From the NCBI RefSeq assembly GCF_052118625.1, contig NZ_JBQKGW010000018.1:1-58416 (forward strand): DNA of 58,416 nucleotides, written 5' to 3'. Positions 34,790-43,483 of the stretch are shown piece after piece (position 1 is the first letter of the stretch; the number at the start of each line of letters is the position of its first letter). Both the position numbers and the translations under genes were made by a program. This stretch comes from Porcincola sp945869225 (GTDB taxonomy: Bacteria; Bacillota; Clostridia; Lachnospirales; Lachnospiraceae). The notes beneath the pieces are model-generated. The model was not told the origin of the DNA, made no database searches, and saw only the letters and a program-made list of their open reading frames with translations.

Positions 34790-35880
34790 ATTGTAAAATG
34801 AAGTTGGACATCTGAATATAATAAAGATCCATGGCAGGATCTTTGGTAGAATGTAAGTCACCACAACAAACTTTCTACAGGAGAATCGCCACCATGGACT
34901 GCTCTTATTCTACCATAACTTCCCATAATAAAAGGCAAACATCTTTTGTATGAGGAACGAGTTCTTATTCAGATTCGTCTTAAAGACAATTACACCATCC
35001 GGGCAATTGCCCGTGAGATCAGCTGCTCACCGAGCACTGTCTCGAATGAAATGGCACGTGGTTCAGTTGCCTTGTATAACGGCCACATGACCCGTTATAA
35101 GGCTTCTGCTGGTCAGAAAGCTTATGATGATAACCGAAAGCACAGTCGCCGGCATTCTGATTTTTGAGCAGATCAGCGTTTCTGGAGTATGTGCTGAAAC
35201 ACTTTACCGCTATGTTGATCTTGGCCTTTTTGGTATCAGGAACCATAACTTTCCCGAAAAGCTGAAGCGTAAGTCCAAGAAACATAGATCTCGGATCAAT
35301 AAGAAAAAGCTAGGCCGTAGCACCCCGGAACGTCCAAGGGAGATCGAATCCCGTGAGGAATTCAGGCACTGGGAATGAGACCTCGTATTGGACGCTAAGA
35401 CCCGGGATGATCAGGTCCTGCTCACTCTTGCTGAACGCAAAAGCCGTGAGTTCCTGATGCTTCGGATTGCAAATAAGACATCAGGGTGTGTCATGGAGGC
35501 AATCAAACAGCTTCAGGAGACTTACAGCGAACACTTCAGTGAAGTGTTCAAAACAATCACGACCGATAATGGTTCGGAATTCGCCGACCTATCAGAGCTT
35601 GAGAAGATGGTTGATACGCTTGTTCTACTATGCTCATCCCTACACGTCCGCGATAAGGGAACCGTAGAGCGGTATAACGGCCTGATCAGAAGGTTCATAC
35701 CAAAGGGTAAGCGGATTGATGGCTTTACCGGTCAGCAGATCTCCGATGTGGAGACCTGGTGTAACTGCCTCCAAAGGAAGGTCCTGGGTTACAAGACCCA
35801 GGATGAAATCCTTGAGGAGGAAATCGACCGAATCTACCAGGCTACTGCCTAACGGAGGGTGTCCAACTTGTTGTTGCAAT
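34790..35880 (+). mobile_element. degenerate IS30-family insertion sequence
   Basis: Imperfect terminal inverted repeats of 21 bases (17 matches) are at 34790-34810 and 35860-35880, both sharing AAGTTGGACA. Their 1091-bp span holds a broken IS30 transposase. I see no clear target duplication in the flanks. It sits between gltD and the accessory cluster. Confidence 0.75.
34894..35852 (+). pseudogene. IS30-family transposase, frameshifted
   Basis: Three pieces together make an IS30 transposase. The start MDCSYSTITSHNKR is in one frame. The HTH segment YEERVLIQIRLKDNYTIRAI with SPSTVSNEMARGS lies in the next. The linker ETLYRYVDLGLFGIRN and the DDE core lie in a third. The core shows FRHWE-stop-DLVLDAKT, TTDNGSEF and RDKGTVERYNGLIRRF. 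At least two frameshifts and one in-frame TGA at 35376-35378 break it, and part of the region between HTH and core seems deleted. The DDE residues are still readable, so decay is fairly recent. Confidence 0.88.
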
Positions 35881-36021
35881 TTATGGGTTATATTGATTCT
35901 CAGATAATTGAGACAAATCTACAACATACTGCAACTCAGCTTTAAAACTGTAATTGACGCAGTCGGGGGAATTGCTATAATAAAAGATGTAGAAAACCAA
36001 GAGAAACAGTCAACGATCCTG

Positions 36022-36049
36022 TTGACAAAACTCAGGGATACTGTAAGAT
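36022..36049 (+). promoter_or_regulatory. promoter of the putative antitoxin RNA
   Basis: TTGACA, a 16-base spacer and TAAGAT, pointing toward the 3' end of the small toxin gene. Confidence 0.5.
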
Positions 36050-36055
36050 AGAAGT

Positions 36056-36145
36056 ATAAAAGGTGCTGCCGATAGACGGTTAGCCCCTGAATAATGCAAT
36101 CACAGAATGACCGCTATCCATTGGCTGTGGGGCGGTCATTTCTGC
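36056..36145 (+). ncRNA. putative type I antitoxin RNA, convergent to the toxin gene
   Basis: Inferred transcript from the promoter at 36022-36049. It ends at the 9-bp stem AATGACCGC/GCGGTCATT (36106-36140) followed by a T-rich stretch. It overlaps the 3' end of the toxin mRNA on the other strand, so the two RNAs would pair. No reading frame with a ribosome site is seen in it. Exact ends are a guess. Confidence 0.5.
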
Positions 36146-36276
36146 GTCTTATCGCTTCTGTTCCTGTGGCTTTCACCACAGTTATTTCCACGACTATCTT
36201 TACCAAACTGATACCCGATTGCGAAGCAGGTCCCGCATAAGCTAAGGATCCCCACAACTAATCCGAGAATATCCAT
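36136..36276 (-). CDS. small hydrophobic peptide, putative type I toxin
   Basis: A 46-residue peptide beginning MDILGLVVGILSLCGTCFAI. The hydrophobic helix is followed by YQFGKDS and a polar, basic tail ending SDKTQK. A very strong ribosome site (AAAGGAGGG) is nine bases before the ATG. The size, one membrane helix and charged tail resemble Firmicutes holin-like type I toxins. The stop codon lies in the hairpin shared with the opposing RNA. The upstream leader of about 114 bases is folded (hairpins at 36304-36317 and 36332-36351), and a CCCTCC stretch could mask the ribosome site. Function is inferred from architecture. Confidence 0.65.
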   Translation of the reverse strand: MDILGLVVGILSLCGTCFAIGYQFGKDSRGNNCGESHRNRSDKTQK

Positions 36277-36396
36277 GGCTCAGCCCTCCTTTCCTTTGAA
36301 TCTCACACCGAAGTGTGGACCCCTTAGTGATCGGAGGGTCACAGCCCTCCGAAGAGGGACTAACCGCCTACCGTTTTACTGGCAACACCCGGATGT

Positions 36397-36425
36397 AGTA
36401 TAGCAGTTTTGCAAGGGGACAACAA
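36397..36425 (-). promoter_or_regulatory. promoter of the small toxin gene
   Basis: On the minus strand TTGTTG, a 17-base spacer and TATACT. It gives a structured leader of about 114 bases before the peptide start. Confidence 0.55.
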
Positions 36426-36468
36426 GAAAAACTATAGAGCTCAATCTCCGAAAAGAAAAGCATACCTC

Positions 36469-36527
36469 GTAAATCAGGGGATGGTTCTTTGATTGACAAT
36501 TGATCAAAGAACCATCCCCTGATTTAC
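36469..36527. repeat. perfect 25-bp inverted repeat
   Basis: Arms of 25 bases match perfectly around a 9-base loop; the core GGGGATGGTTCTTTGAT belongs to a type of hairpin often dispersed in clostridial genomes. It lies just past the 3' end of lacI and could also end its transcript. A related GACAGGGGAC hairpin lies at the other end of the cluster. Confidence 0.8.
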
Positions 36528-36541
36528 AGTTGGAGGCGATT

Positions 36542-37618
36542 TCAGTCCGGAAAGTCCGCAGAGCGGGCGGTTGAACCCCGAACCACCAGTTCCGGTGTGA
36601 TTATGACCCGTTCCGGATGAGTCTGATCTCCATGGAGCTGTTTAAGCATCAACCGGGCCGCTTCGCGGCTCATCTCATCAACATGCTGACTGACGGTAGT
36701 AAGATTGATTCCCTCTATTGATGAATAGATGATGTTGTCAAAACTGATAACGGAGACATCCTGCGGGATGGAGAGTCCGTTCTTGCGGCATTCATCGATG
36801 AAGCCGAGAGCAGCCAGATCATTAACGATGATCATGGCTGACGGCCGATCTTCGGGAGGACAGGCGAGATATACTTTAGCACTTTGCCTTCCGCTCTCGA
36901 TTTTCAGGTCGCAGTCGTAAATGAAACGGTCATCTATCGTAAGGCCGAAATTGGACATTGCCTGGGAATAGCCTTCGAACCGCTGTGTAGAAGCAGAGGA
37001 AAGCAGCGGGCCGCGGATAAAGCCGATTTTTCGGTGGTACAGGTCAATAAGGTGTACCGCAGCCAGATAACCGGCCTGGAAGTTGTCGGCGAAAACAGAG
37101 TCACCGGGAAACCCCGGGAAATTACGATTGACAAGGACAACCGGCAAAGACAGGGTCTTAAGAACCGCTTCCATTTTTTCGGACTGGGCGGTTACCAGAA
37201 AGAGCCCGGAGAAACCGCCTTCGGCGGTTTTCTGCAGAATGGAGAGCTCCTTGTCAATGTCATACTCACTGTTGAAAATCATGATCTGGTATCCTTCCTG
37301 TGAGAGACATTCCTGGATACCGTATTCAAGATCTGCATAGAACGGGTTGCGGATATCGCCGATGACCAGAGCGATCGTATTGTTCTTCTGGCTGACAGAT
37401 GGCGGGAGAGCAGAGACAGCCGAGACAGCCGGCTCCTGACGGACAGCAGGGATCTCATAACCAAGTTTCTGAGCAAGAGCCAGAATTTTATTTCTTTGCT
37501 GCTCCCCGACGCCCTTTTTTCCGTTCAGGGCGCGGGAAACTGTGGAAGGGGCAACCCCCAGCATATCAGCGATATCGCTGATATTGTATCGGGTTCCGTC
37601 TGGTTTTGTTGCTTTCAT
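36542..37618 (-). CDS. LacI-family transcriptional regulator
   Basis: A 358-residue repressor. The DNA-binding domain covers residues 11-60 (YNISDIADMLGVAPSTVSRA, hinge ILALAQKLGYE). The periplasmic-binding-like sensor domain follows (IALVIGDIRNPFYADLEYGI, VSVISFDNI). An upstream in-frame ATG at 37642 has no ribosome site; 37618 has a weak AGG. It lies at the end of the minus-strand transporter operon but has its own operator-like palindrome before it. It most likely senses the imported compound or a pathway intermediate and controls both divergent operons. Confidence 0.88.
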   Translation of the reverse strand: MKATKPDGTRYNISDIADMLGVAPSTVSRALNGKKGVGEQQRNKILALAQKLGYEIPAVRQEPAVSAVSALPPSVSQKNNTIALVIGDIRNPFYADLEYGIQECLSQEGYQIMIFNSEYDIDKELSILQKTAEGGFSGLFLVTAQSEKMEAVLKTLSLPVVLVNRNFPGFPGDSVFADNFQAGYLAAVHLIDLYHRKIGFIRGPLLSSASTQRFEGYSQAMSNFGLTIDDRFIYDCDLKIESGRQSAKVYLACPPEDRPSAMIIVNDLAALGFIDECRKNGLSIPQDVSVISFDNIIYSSIEGINLTTVSQHVDEMSREAARLMLKQLHGDQTHPERVIITPELVVRGSTARSADFPD

Positions 37619-37708
37619 AGTGCTATACCTGGTTTCTTTCATTTACTAATACATTGATTGAAGGAAAACTCTGTTATGATCATGATTATAGCGGCTAGTG
37701 CGTTCAGC

Positions 37709-37734
37709 TTTGCGGTAACGCAAATCTAACGCAA
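37709..37734 (-). promoter_or_regulatory. candidate LacI-type operator before lacI
   Basis: TTTGCG-N4-CGCAAA forms a palindrome at 37709-37724, with another CGCAAACG at 37730. A TATAAT on the minus strand at 37685-37690 follows. The CGCAA core is the same as in the array at 43470-43632. Confidence 0.55.
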
Positions 37735-37819
37735 ACGATATACCTTATCATAAAACGATTTATCCCAAAATTCAATTTCAGAAATTATGAAACTATGAAG
37801 CCAGGGGTGATCGTTTTGT

Positions 37820-38776
37820 TTACTGGCGGAGCTTCGGTGCGCGGCTGTTCATCATAAGGATGACGATCAGGATGATGCCTTGGATGAGAGAACGAAGGCC
37901 AGCAGCCATATTCAAAGCCTGAAGGATCGTAGTGATCAGAGTCAGCACTGCCGCACCGAGCGCACCGCCGATGAAGGACCCCTTGCCGCCGGAAAGTTTG
38001 GTTCCGCCGATCACGACGGCGGCGACGGACAGCATGGTGTAGTTGCTTGCCATGTTCATCTGGGCAGTTCCCGCGTAGCCAACCAGCATCAGACCGGCAA
38101 GACCGGCAATGGCTCCTCCGAACACGTAGGCAAGAATGATGACCAGGCGGCTGTTGATGCCGCAAAGATTTGCGCCGCGGGTATTACAACCAGCCAGGAA
38201 AAGCGACCTGCCATACCGGCTTCTGCGAAGGAACCAGAATTCCAGAACCAGCAGTAGAATGATGACGACAACCGGAAGAATTCGGAAGGGGCCGAACAGG
38301 GTTTTGGAGATACCTTGCAGGACAGGGCTGACGGAAACGGAAGGCTGTCCTTTGGTCACCATGATGGTAAAACCGTTGACCACGGTGGACATGATCAGAG
38401 TCATGACCAACGGTACGACTTTGAGGACCTGCACGCCGATTCCGTTCAAAAGACCGACAACTGCTCCCATAGCCAGAGAAACAACGATCATGGCGATCAG
38501 AGACAAACCGCTGCCGCCAAGTTTCACCATTGGTCCGAAAAGGGCGGTCATGGACATGACTGCGCCGACCGACATATCCAGGCCGCTGTTGCCGGAAATG
38601 ACTACAGCTGCCTGTCCGATGGCAGCCATCGTCAGAATGGAAGTTGTCATCAGAATGCTGGAGATGTTATTTGAAGTAAGAAAACCTTTGGAAACTGAGC
38701 GCCCCAGAATCAGGAGAGCGACGATTGCCACGAGGGCAGGAATGTATGGATTATTTATTTTCTTTGCTTTTGCCAT
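37820..38776 (-). CDS. sugar-type ABC transporter permease (RbsC-like), subunit 2
   Basis: A 318-residue membrane protein of the ribose/galactose permease family with about ten hydrophobic segments. The family motifs GNSGLDMSVGAVMS, GLLNGIGVQVLKVVPLVMTL and GGAIAGLAGLMLVGYAGTAQ are present, as is VVIGGTKLSGGKGSFIGGALGA. Its ATG overlaps the stop of the preceding permease as TAATG, so translation is coupled. Together the two permeases form a heterodimer, as in some AI-2 and rhamnose-type importers. Confidence 0.9.
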   Translation of the reverse strand: MAKAKKINNPYIPALVAIVALLILGRSVSKGFLTSNNISSILMTTSILTMAAIGQAAVVISGNSGLDMSVGAVMSMTALFGPMVKLGGSGLSLIAMIVVSLAMGAVVGLLNGIGVQVLKVVPLVMTLIMSTVVNGFTIMVTKGQPSVSVSPVLQGISKTLFGPFRILPVVVIILLLVLEFWFLRRSRYGRSLFLAGCNTRGANLCGINSRLVIILAYVFGGAIAGLAGLMLVGYAGTAQMNMASNYTMLSVAAVVIGGTKLSGGKGSFIGGALGAAVLTLITTILQALNMAAGLRSLIQGIILIVILMMNSRAPKLRQ

Positions 38777-39747
38777 TACCGTATACCTGCCTTTCTGGGG
38801 AATTTTGCGCGCAAATCTTTATCTGCGGCAACCACAGAGAAAATGATGCCGATCAGAAGAATCAGGCCCTGAATAAAGCTTTGTACATAGGAGCTGAGGT
38901 TAGCCGAGACAACGATGGAGGTCAGGATGCTTAAGAAGGCAGCACCGAAAATGCCTCCCCAGATATTGCCTGTGCCGCCGTTGAGAGAAACGCCTCCGAT
39001 CACGGCTGCGGCGATTGAGTTCATACTCATTGTTGCACCGAGCGTAGGGCTGCCGGCGCAGATATTTGCGCTGAGACAGACGCTTGCAATTCCAGCGGAC
39101 AGACCGGCAAAGGTGTGGACGAAAAAGCGAAGCGCAGGAGCATTGATACCGGAAGCATACGCTTTGTTGACATTTTTACCAAGAGCAAACAGATGAAGGC
39201 CGCTGGGCATTTTCATGAAGACGACCCAGATAACAATAAGGATCAGGATCATGCAGATCGGCGTGGGAATGAGCCTGAAAAGCCTTCCGCTGTACCAGTC
39301 GCTGAATGCGAAATCAATGGATCCTCCCGGAAATGGCATGATCCAGAGAGCAATTCCGGCAAATGCCGTGGAAGTGGCAAAAGTGGTCAGCAGCGGATTG
39401 ATCCGCATGGCGCCGACGAAAAAGCCGTTCAACATACCGCACAGAAGCGAAACGCCGATTCCCGCAAAAGCGGCAGCAGGAACAGGAACGCCCTTTCCGC
39501 AGAGAGTTACGATGACAACATTTACGAGGGATACTATAGATCCCAGGGAAATGTCGGTTCCCGCGACTAGGATTGTTGCGGTTACGCCGATAGCAACACA
39601 GATCGCACCGGCATTGGTGGCGATGAAGGAGCTGAAGAATGAGGCTTTCATACCACCGCTGATAATTGCATTGATGATCAAAAAGATGATGAACAGCAGC
39701 ATGGAGGGAAAGGCACTCCAGGAAGTCAATTTTTTGATTTTATTCAT
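38776..39747 (-). CDS. sugar-type ABC transporter permease (RbsC-like), subunit 1
   Basis: A 323-residue polytopic permease with ATILVAGTDISLGSIVSLVN, GMLNGFFVGAMRINPLLTTF, FAGLSAGIASVCLSANICAG and VIGGVSLNGGTGNIWGGIFG, the typical BPD_transp_2 signature. The gene start overlaps the end of the ATPase gene by eight bases and its stop overlaps the next permease, so the three proteins are made in a fixed ratio. The substrate is not predictable from the permease alone; neighbours point to a hydroxy acid or lactone. Confidence 0.9.
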   Translation of the reverse strand: MNKIKKLTSWSAFPSMLLFIIFLIINAIISGGMKASFFSSFIATNAGAICVAIGVTATILVAGTDISLGSIVSLVNVVIVTLCGKGVPVPAAAFAGIGVSLLCGMLNGFFVGAMRINPLLTTFATSTAFAGIALWIMPFPGGSIDFAFSDWYSGRLFRLIPTPICMILILIVIWVVFMKMPSGLHLFALGKNVNKAYASGINAPALRFFVHTFAGLSAGIASVCLSANICAGSPTLGATMSMNSIAAAVIGGVSLNGGTGNIWGGIFGAAFLSILTSIVVSANLSSYVQSFIQGLILLIGIIFSVVAADKDLRAKFPRKAGIR

Positions 39748-41230
39748 GATCTTTCACCTCTTTCTTTCCGGGCATGGAAGCCGCTGAAATGTTTTCCCTT
39801 GTAATATCACGGCCTTCCAGAACAGCTGAAATGGTTCCTTCATACATTACCAGGACGCGGGAGACATCGGGCATGGAAGTGATATTGACGAGCTCATCCT
39901 CATCACTGGAGATCATGACTACAGCGTTCCCTCCTTTGGCCAGAGCAGTGAACATCTGGTGAAGATCATTCCTTGCTTTTACATCAATGCCCTTTGTGGG
40001 ATCGTTCAGAAGCAGCAGACGGGGCTTTGTAACGAGCCAGCGGCCAACAACGACTTTCTGCTGGTTTCCTCCGGAGAGGGAAGTGATCAGGGCTTCCGGC
40101 ACGTTGTATTTGACATGGAAACTGTCCAGAGCAGCTCTCGGATCTCCCAGCACTTCGTGTTTTACAAGTTCCTTGACAGCCGCGAGATTTTCAGTCAGGC
40201 TGCGTTCCTGGAAGGTCCCGTCTTTTTCACGGTCTCCGGAAAGATAGGCAAAATGATGGGAAACTGCATCTTTCGGATTATGAATGGTGACGCTGCTGCC
40301 ATCGATGTCCATCCGGATCGCCCCGCTTAGTCCATAGAGGGCATTGAGCAGGTCAACCTGGCCGTGTCCCTGCAGACCGGCAATGCCGATGATCTCTCCC
40401 TTGCCGATCTCCAGATTCAGAGTGGTTCCGTACGTAGGGATCGGAATATTCGGGACTTTAATGAAAATATCCCGCTTGACGGTCCCTTCATTGCCCTGGC
40501 CGTGATAGGATTCGATTTTGGAACCGACCATGAGTGAAAGCAGCTCATCTTCGGTCTTCTCCTGCATCGGATAGGTTCCGAAGGTCTCACCGTTCCGCAT
40601 GATGGTGACACTGTCACACATGGCGTAGAGTTCTTCCATACGATGAGAGATGAACAGGATAATGCATCCCTTCTCTTTGAGCTCCCGGATGATATCATCC
40701 ACGATCTCTACATCGGCCCGATAAAGAGCTGATGTGATCTCATCGATCATCAGGATCTTCGGATCCTGCACCAGTGCTTTTGCCAGCTCGATCATATACT
40801 GCTGGTTGGGAGGCAGCTCTTCAACCTTGACGCCCATCAGATGCCCCAGCTGCATCCGGTCCAGGACTTCCTGCGCTTTTTGCTTCAGCGCATTTCGGTT
40901 TGTAAACATACCGTTTTTCGGAACATTGCAGATGCAGATATTCTCTTCTACAGTCAGATTGTTGAAAAGACTCAGCTCCTGGCTGGTCATGATGACATGG
41001 TGCTTTTTAGCATCCGCAGGAGAGGAGAAGTTCAGTTCTGAACCGTTGTATGTGATGGTTCCCGAATCTTTTGAGATCAGGCCGCTCACTACCTTTGCCA
41101 ATGTAGACTTTCCGGAGCCGTTGCCGCCGAGGATGGCCCGAACTTCACCATCGGAAATCTCCATATCCGCCTGTTTGATTGCGATGACGGCACCGTAGCT
41201 TTTGGCGATTCCCTGTATCGACAGTCCCAT
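39740..41230 (-). CDS. sugar-type ABC transporter ATP-binding protein, duplicated (RbsA/MglA-like)
   Basis: A 496-residue ATPase with two nucleotide-binding halves. Half one has Walker A GGNGSGKST near residue 36 and Walker B ILMIDEITSAL, but its signature is the degenerate VEELPPNQQYM. Half two has a degenerate Walker A (GLQGHGQVDLLNAL) yet a good signature LSGGNQQKVVVG and LLLNDPTKGID. This asymmetry is usual in RbsA proteins. GGAAGG precedes ATG 41230. A hairpin-rich gap of about 200 bp separates it from the binding-protein gene. Confidence 0.93.
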   Translation of the reverse strand: MGLSIQGIAKSYGAVIAIKQADMEISDGEVRAILGGNGSGKSTLAKVVSGLISKDSGTITYNGSELNFSSPADAKKHHVIMTSQELSLFNNLTVEENICICNVPKNGMFTNRNALKQKAQEVLDRMQLGHLMGVKVEELPPNQQYMIELAKALVQDPKILMIDEITSALYRADVEIVDDIIRELKEKGCIILFISHRMEELYAMCDSVTIMRNGETFGTYPMQEKTEDELLSLMVGSKIESYHGQGNEGTVKRDIFIKVPNIPIPTYGTTLNLEIGKGEIIGIAGLQGHGQVDLLNALYGLSGAIRMDIDGSSVTIHNPKDAVSHHFAYLSGDREKDGTFQERSLTENLAAVKELVKHEVLGDPRAALDSFHVKYNVPEALITSLSGGNQQKVVVGRWLVTKPRLLLLNDPTKGIDVKARNDLHQMFTALAKGGNAVVMISSDEDELVNITSMPDVSRVLVMYEGTISAVLEGRDITRENISAASMPGKKEVKDHE

Positions 41231-41394
41231 AGTATATCTACCTTCCTTTCTTGAATAATGGTTTTGATCTTCGCAGCAATGACAGTTGTGCACTGTGCTG
41301 GTTATCCTTTAAAAAACCCGGAGATGAAACCATCCCAGAAACGCCTGGCGCGGTTTTGCCCGGTTTTAAAAGATAAACACCAAAGTGTAGGGAA

Positions 41395-41420
41395 ACGGCG
41401 GGGGCAGAAGTCCTCCGCCG
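41395..41420 (-). terminator. intercistronic hairpin after the binding-protein gene
   Basis: CGGCGG and CCGCCG pair around a 14-base loop just past the binding-protein stop. A second weaker stem-loop lies near 41314-41360. Such hairpins often stabilise the binding-protein mRNA and lower expression of the transporter core. Confidence 0.4.
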
Positions 41421-41436
41421 CGTTCAGGGTTATTCT

Positions 41437-42570
41437 TTATTCGAAATAGCTGTCGATGACTTCCTGTGCGGGATAGCCGTCGAGTGCAGCTGTATCAGAC
41501 TGATCTGCCATGATTTCAAGTGCTTCTTCAAGAGAGATCAGCTGGGTGGTCTCCGGAAGATTCTGGGCCCACTCGGCAGAGTCATCGCCGTCTTTCGTTA
41601 CAACGTAGGGCGGTTCAACCATGATGGCGTTGACTTTGCTCTCATCCATGGGGTTCGGGACCAGGACTTCCGGTTTTACGGTCTTGCCCTGAAGGAGGCG
41701 GACAGCCACATCTAGGCCGGGGACGGAGTTGCCGGGAGCATAGGAAACGCCGATGGAGTTCAGATCTGGAAGCTGGGACCATTTGGTCAGGAATGCCTTG
41801 GTATAATCACCAGTCATGATCGGGAGATCTTTGCCTGCATTCTCATATGCTTTGATCACGCCTTCACCCATGACATCCTGCTCCAGAACGGCATCGATTT
41901 TTTCGTAGCTGGAAAGGAAGGTGGTCATCAGTGCCTGGGCCTCTGTCTCGGACCAGCCACCGGGGGCAGCTGCCAGAACTTTGATGTCCGGGTAGTTAGC
42001 CAGAACATCTTTGTTAGCCTGCACGCGAAGCGTATCTGCAGAGTTGCCTGCCACGCCGTCGATCTCAACGATTTCGCCTGCACCGTCCAGTTGATCCACC
42101 AGCCATTCTACCTGGATCTTCTGCCAGGTGTAGTTGTCGCCGCAGACACAGATGGTTCCTTCGTAATAGGCCGGATCGTTGGATACAACGACTAGGATGC
42201 CTTCATGCTGTGCTTTTTCAACGGCGGATTTGATGGTTGTCGGGGAAACAGCGTCGATGATGATGGCGTCTACACCGGAGTCGATCATGGCGTTGATCTG
42301 ATTGAGCTGTTCGGTCGGATCGTTGTTGGTGTTGGAGATCATTATATCGGCGATGATGCCCGCTTCCTTATATTCATTTGCGCGGGTTTCAAAATCTTCC
42401 ACCATCTGGGCCCGCCAGGTATTTCCCCAGTAGCCGTTGGAATATCCGATGACAAACCCCTCTGTCTTATCACATTCAAAGACCAGGTTCAGGTCATCCG
42501 CAAATGCGGGTGTCGTGCTCATCATGGCGACTGCGGTAATAAGAGCGGCTGCAAGTGCTTTCTTGTTCAT
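41437..42570 (-). CDS. sugar-type ABC transporter substrate-binding protein
   Basis: A 377-residue secreted binding protein of the ribose-type (Peripla_BP_4) family: VIGYSNGYWGNTWRAQMV, QINAMIDSGVDAIIIDAVSP, VVVSNDPAYY. The signal peptide (residues 1-24) ends TPAFADD and has no lipobox Cys, unlike most Gram-positive binding proteins. GGAGGAAAA precedes the ATG. It lies between the metallo-hydrolase gene and the ATPase gene in one operon. The pocket cannot be assigned to a substrate by reading; Trp and Asp are frequent, as for polyol or sugar-acid ligands. Confidence 0.9.
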   Translation of the reverse strand: MNKKALAAALITAVAMMSTTPAFADDLNLVFECDKTEGFVIGYSNGYWGNTWRAQMVEDFETRANEYKEAGIIADIMISNTNNDPTEQLNQINAMIDSGVDAIIIDAVSPTTIKSAVEKAQHEGILVVVSNDPAYYEGTICVCGDNYTWQKIQVEWLVDQLDGAGEIVEIDGVAGNSADTLRVQANKDVLANYPDIKVLAAAPGGWSETEAQALMTTFLSSYEKIDAVLEQDVMGEGVIKAYENAGKDLPIMTGDYTKAFLTKWSQLPDLNSIGVSYAPGNSVPGLDVAVRLLQGKTVKPEVLVPNPMDESKVNAIMVEPPYVVTKDGDDSAEWAQNLPETTQLISLEEALEIMADQSDTAALDGYPAQEVIDSYFE

Positions 42571-42641
42571 GTTTTTCCTCCATTTCTTTTGTCTGTTGCT
42601 GTCATTGAGCTCTTTTGCTGTTTAGATGAAACACCTTTTTC

Positions 42642-43394
42642 TCAGGCGTCGATCACTGGGATGAAGTCCTCCGATCCGTCTTCGATTCCCGGTTCATGTC
42701 CCGGAAGGATGAAGTCGGCAAACTGGCGGATCCGTTTGAAGCTTTCGTAGGTTTTCGTAACTTGGATAATGATATTCGGTTCCAGGTTTCCGTTTACGTT
42801 TTCTGCGACATTGCAGATGTCACCGGAGACACATACAACTCCTTTTGTGGTATCGAACATGGCTGACTGATGGCCTCTGGTATGACCGGGCGTTGTGATC
42901 ACCCTTAGTCCCGGAAGAATTTCCGTATCTCCTTCCAGGAAATGCCACTGGAAGAAGTTGACGGCATGTTTGTCATAACAGAGCTTGTCATAGAAGGGTG
43001 CTTCCGGAACGATGGGGTTGAAAGCCTCTTCCCATTCGGTTTTCTGCACATAAAATTCTGCATTTTTAAATGCAGCGTTTCCTCCGCTGTGGTCGCAGTG
43101 AAGATGGGTATTGATGACGATATCCACTTCATCCGGATTCCATCCGACAGCTTTTTTGATTGCGGCGGCACAGATCTGATCAGGCGTCTGTCCTGCGCCG
43201 GGCTCTGATATCTTATAGAAATCAATATCCCGAATTCCGGTGTCAACGACGACCTTGTGTTCCCCGTCTGTGGCTGCTGCACTCCAGATCGGGACAACAA
43301 TGCGTTCTCCTTTTCCTTTAAAGTGTGTCATAGCCGAGCGGTCCAATGTAATGCTTCCAACCTGAACGGCTTTCACGGTCCATTGCTTTCTCAT
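42642..43394 (-). CDS. MBL-fold hydrolase, N-acyl-homoserine-lactonase-like
   Basis: A 250-residue cytoplasmic metallo-beta-lactamase-fold enzyme. The dinuclear zinc motif is NTHLHCDHSGG with H97, H99, D101, H102; further ligands are the His in TPGHTRGH, the Asp of SGDI and the His in LPGHEPG. This arrangement is that of the AHL lactonase branch, so opening of a lactone ring is a plausible reaction. AAAGGAGG precedes the ATG. It is first gene of the minus-strand operon, directly under the CGCAA-controlled promoter, ahead of the importer. It may instead be a thioesterase-like or glyoxalase-like hydrolase. Confidence 0.86.
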   Translation of the reverse strand: MRKQWTVKAVQVGSITLDRSAMTHFKGKGERIVVPIWSAAATDGEHKVVVDTGIRDIDFYKISEPGAGQTPDQICAAAIKKAVGWNPDEVDIVINTHLHCDHSGGNAAFKNAEFYVQKTEWEEAFNPIVPEAPFYDKLCYDKHAVNFFQWHFLEGDTEILPGLRVITTPGHTRGHQSAMFDTTKGVVCVSGDICNVAENVNGNLEPNIIIQVTKTYESFKRIRQFADFILPGHEPGIEDGSEDFIPVIDA

Positions 43395-43454
43395 GAGAAC
43401 CTCCTTTACATTATTTGTGTTTACTTGGGCAGTATCACTTGCTTTGTTGAGCGA

Positions 43455-43483
43455 AATGTATCACAATAACGCAAACACGTCAA
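43455..43483 (-). promoter_or_regulatory. promoter of the lactonase-importer operon
   Basis: On the minus strand TTGACG, a 17-base spacer and TACATT. A CGCAA box (43470-43474) lies inside the spacer, where a bound regulator would block polymerase. Confidence 0.65.

Noticed and set aside
33513..34832. Minus-strand open frame over gltD
   Set aside because: Antisense to a complete GltD with all Fe-S, FAD and NADPH motifs; no ribosome site.
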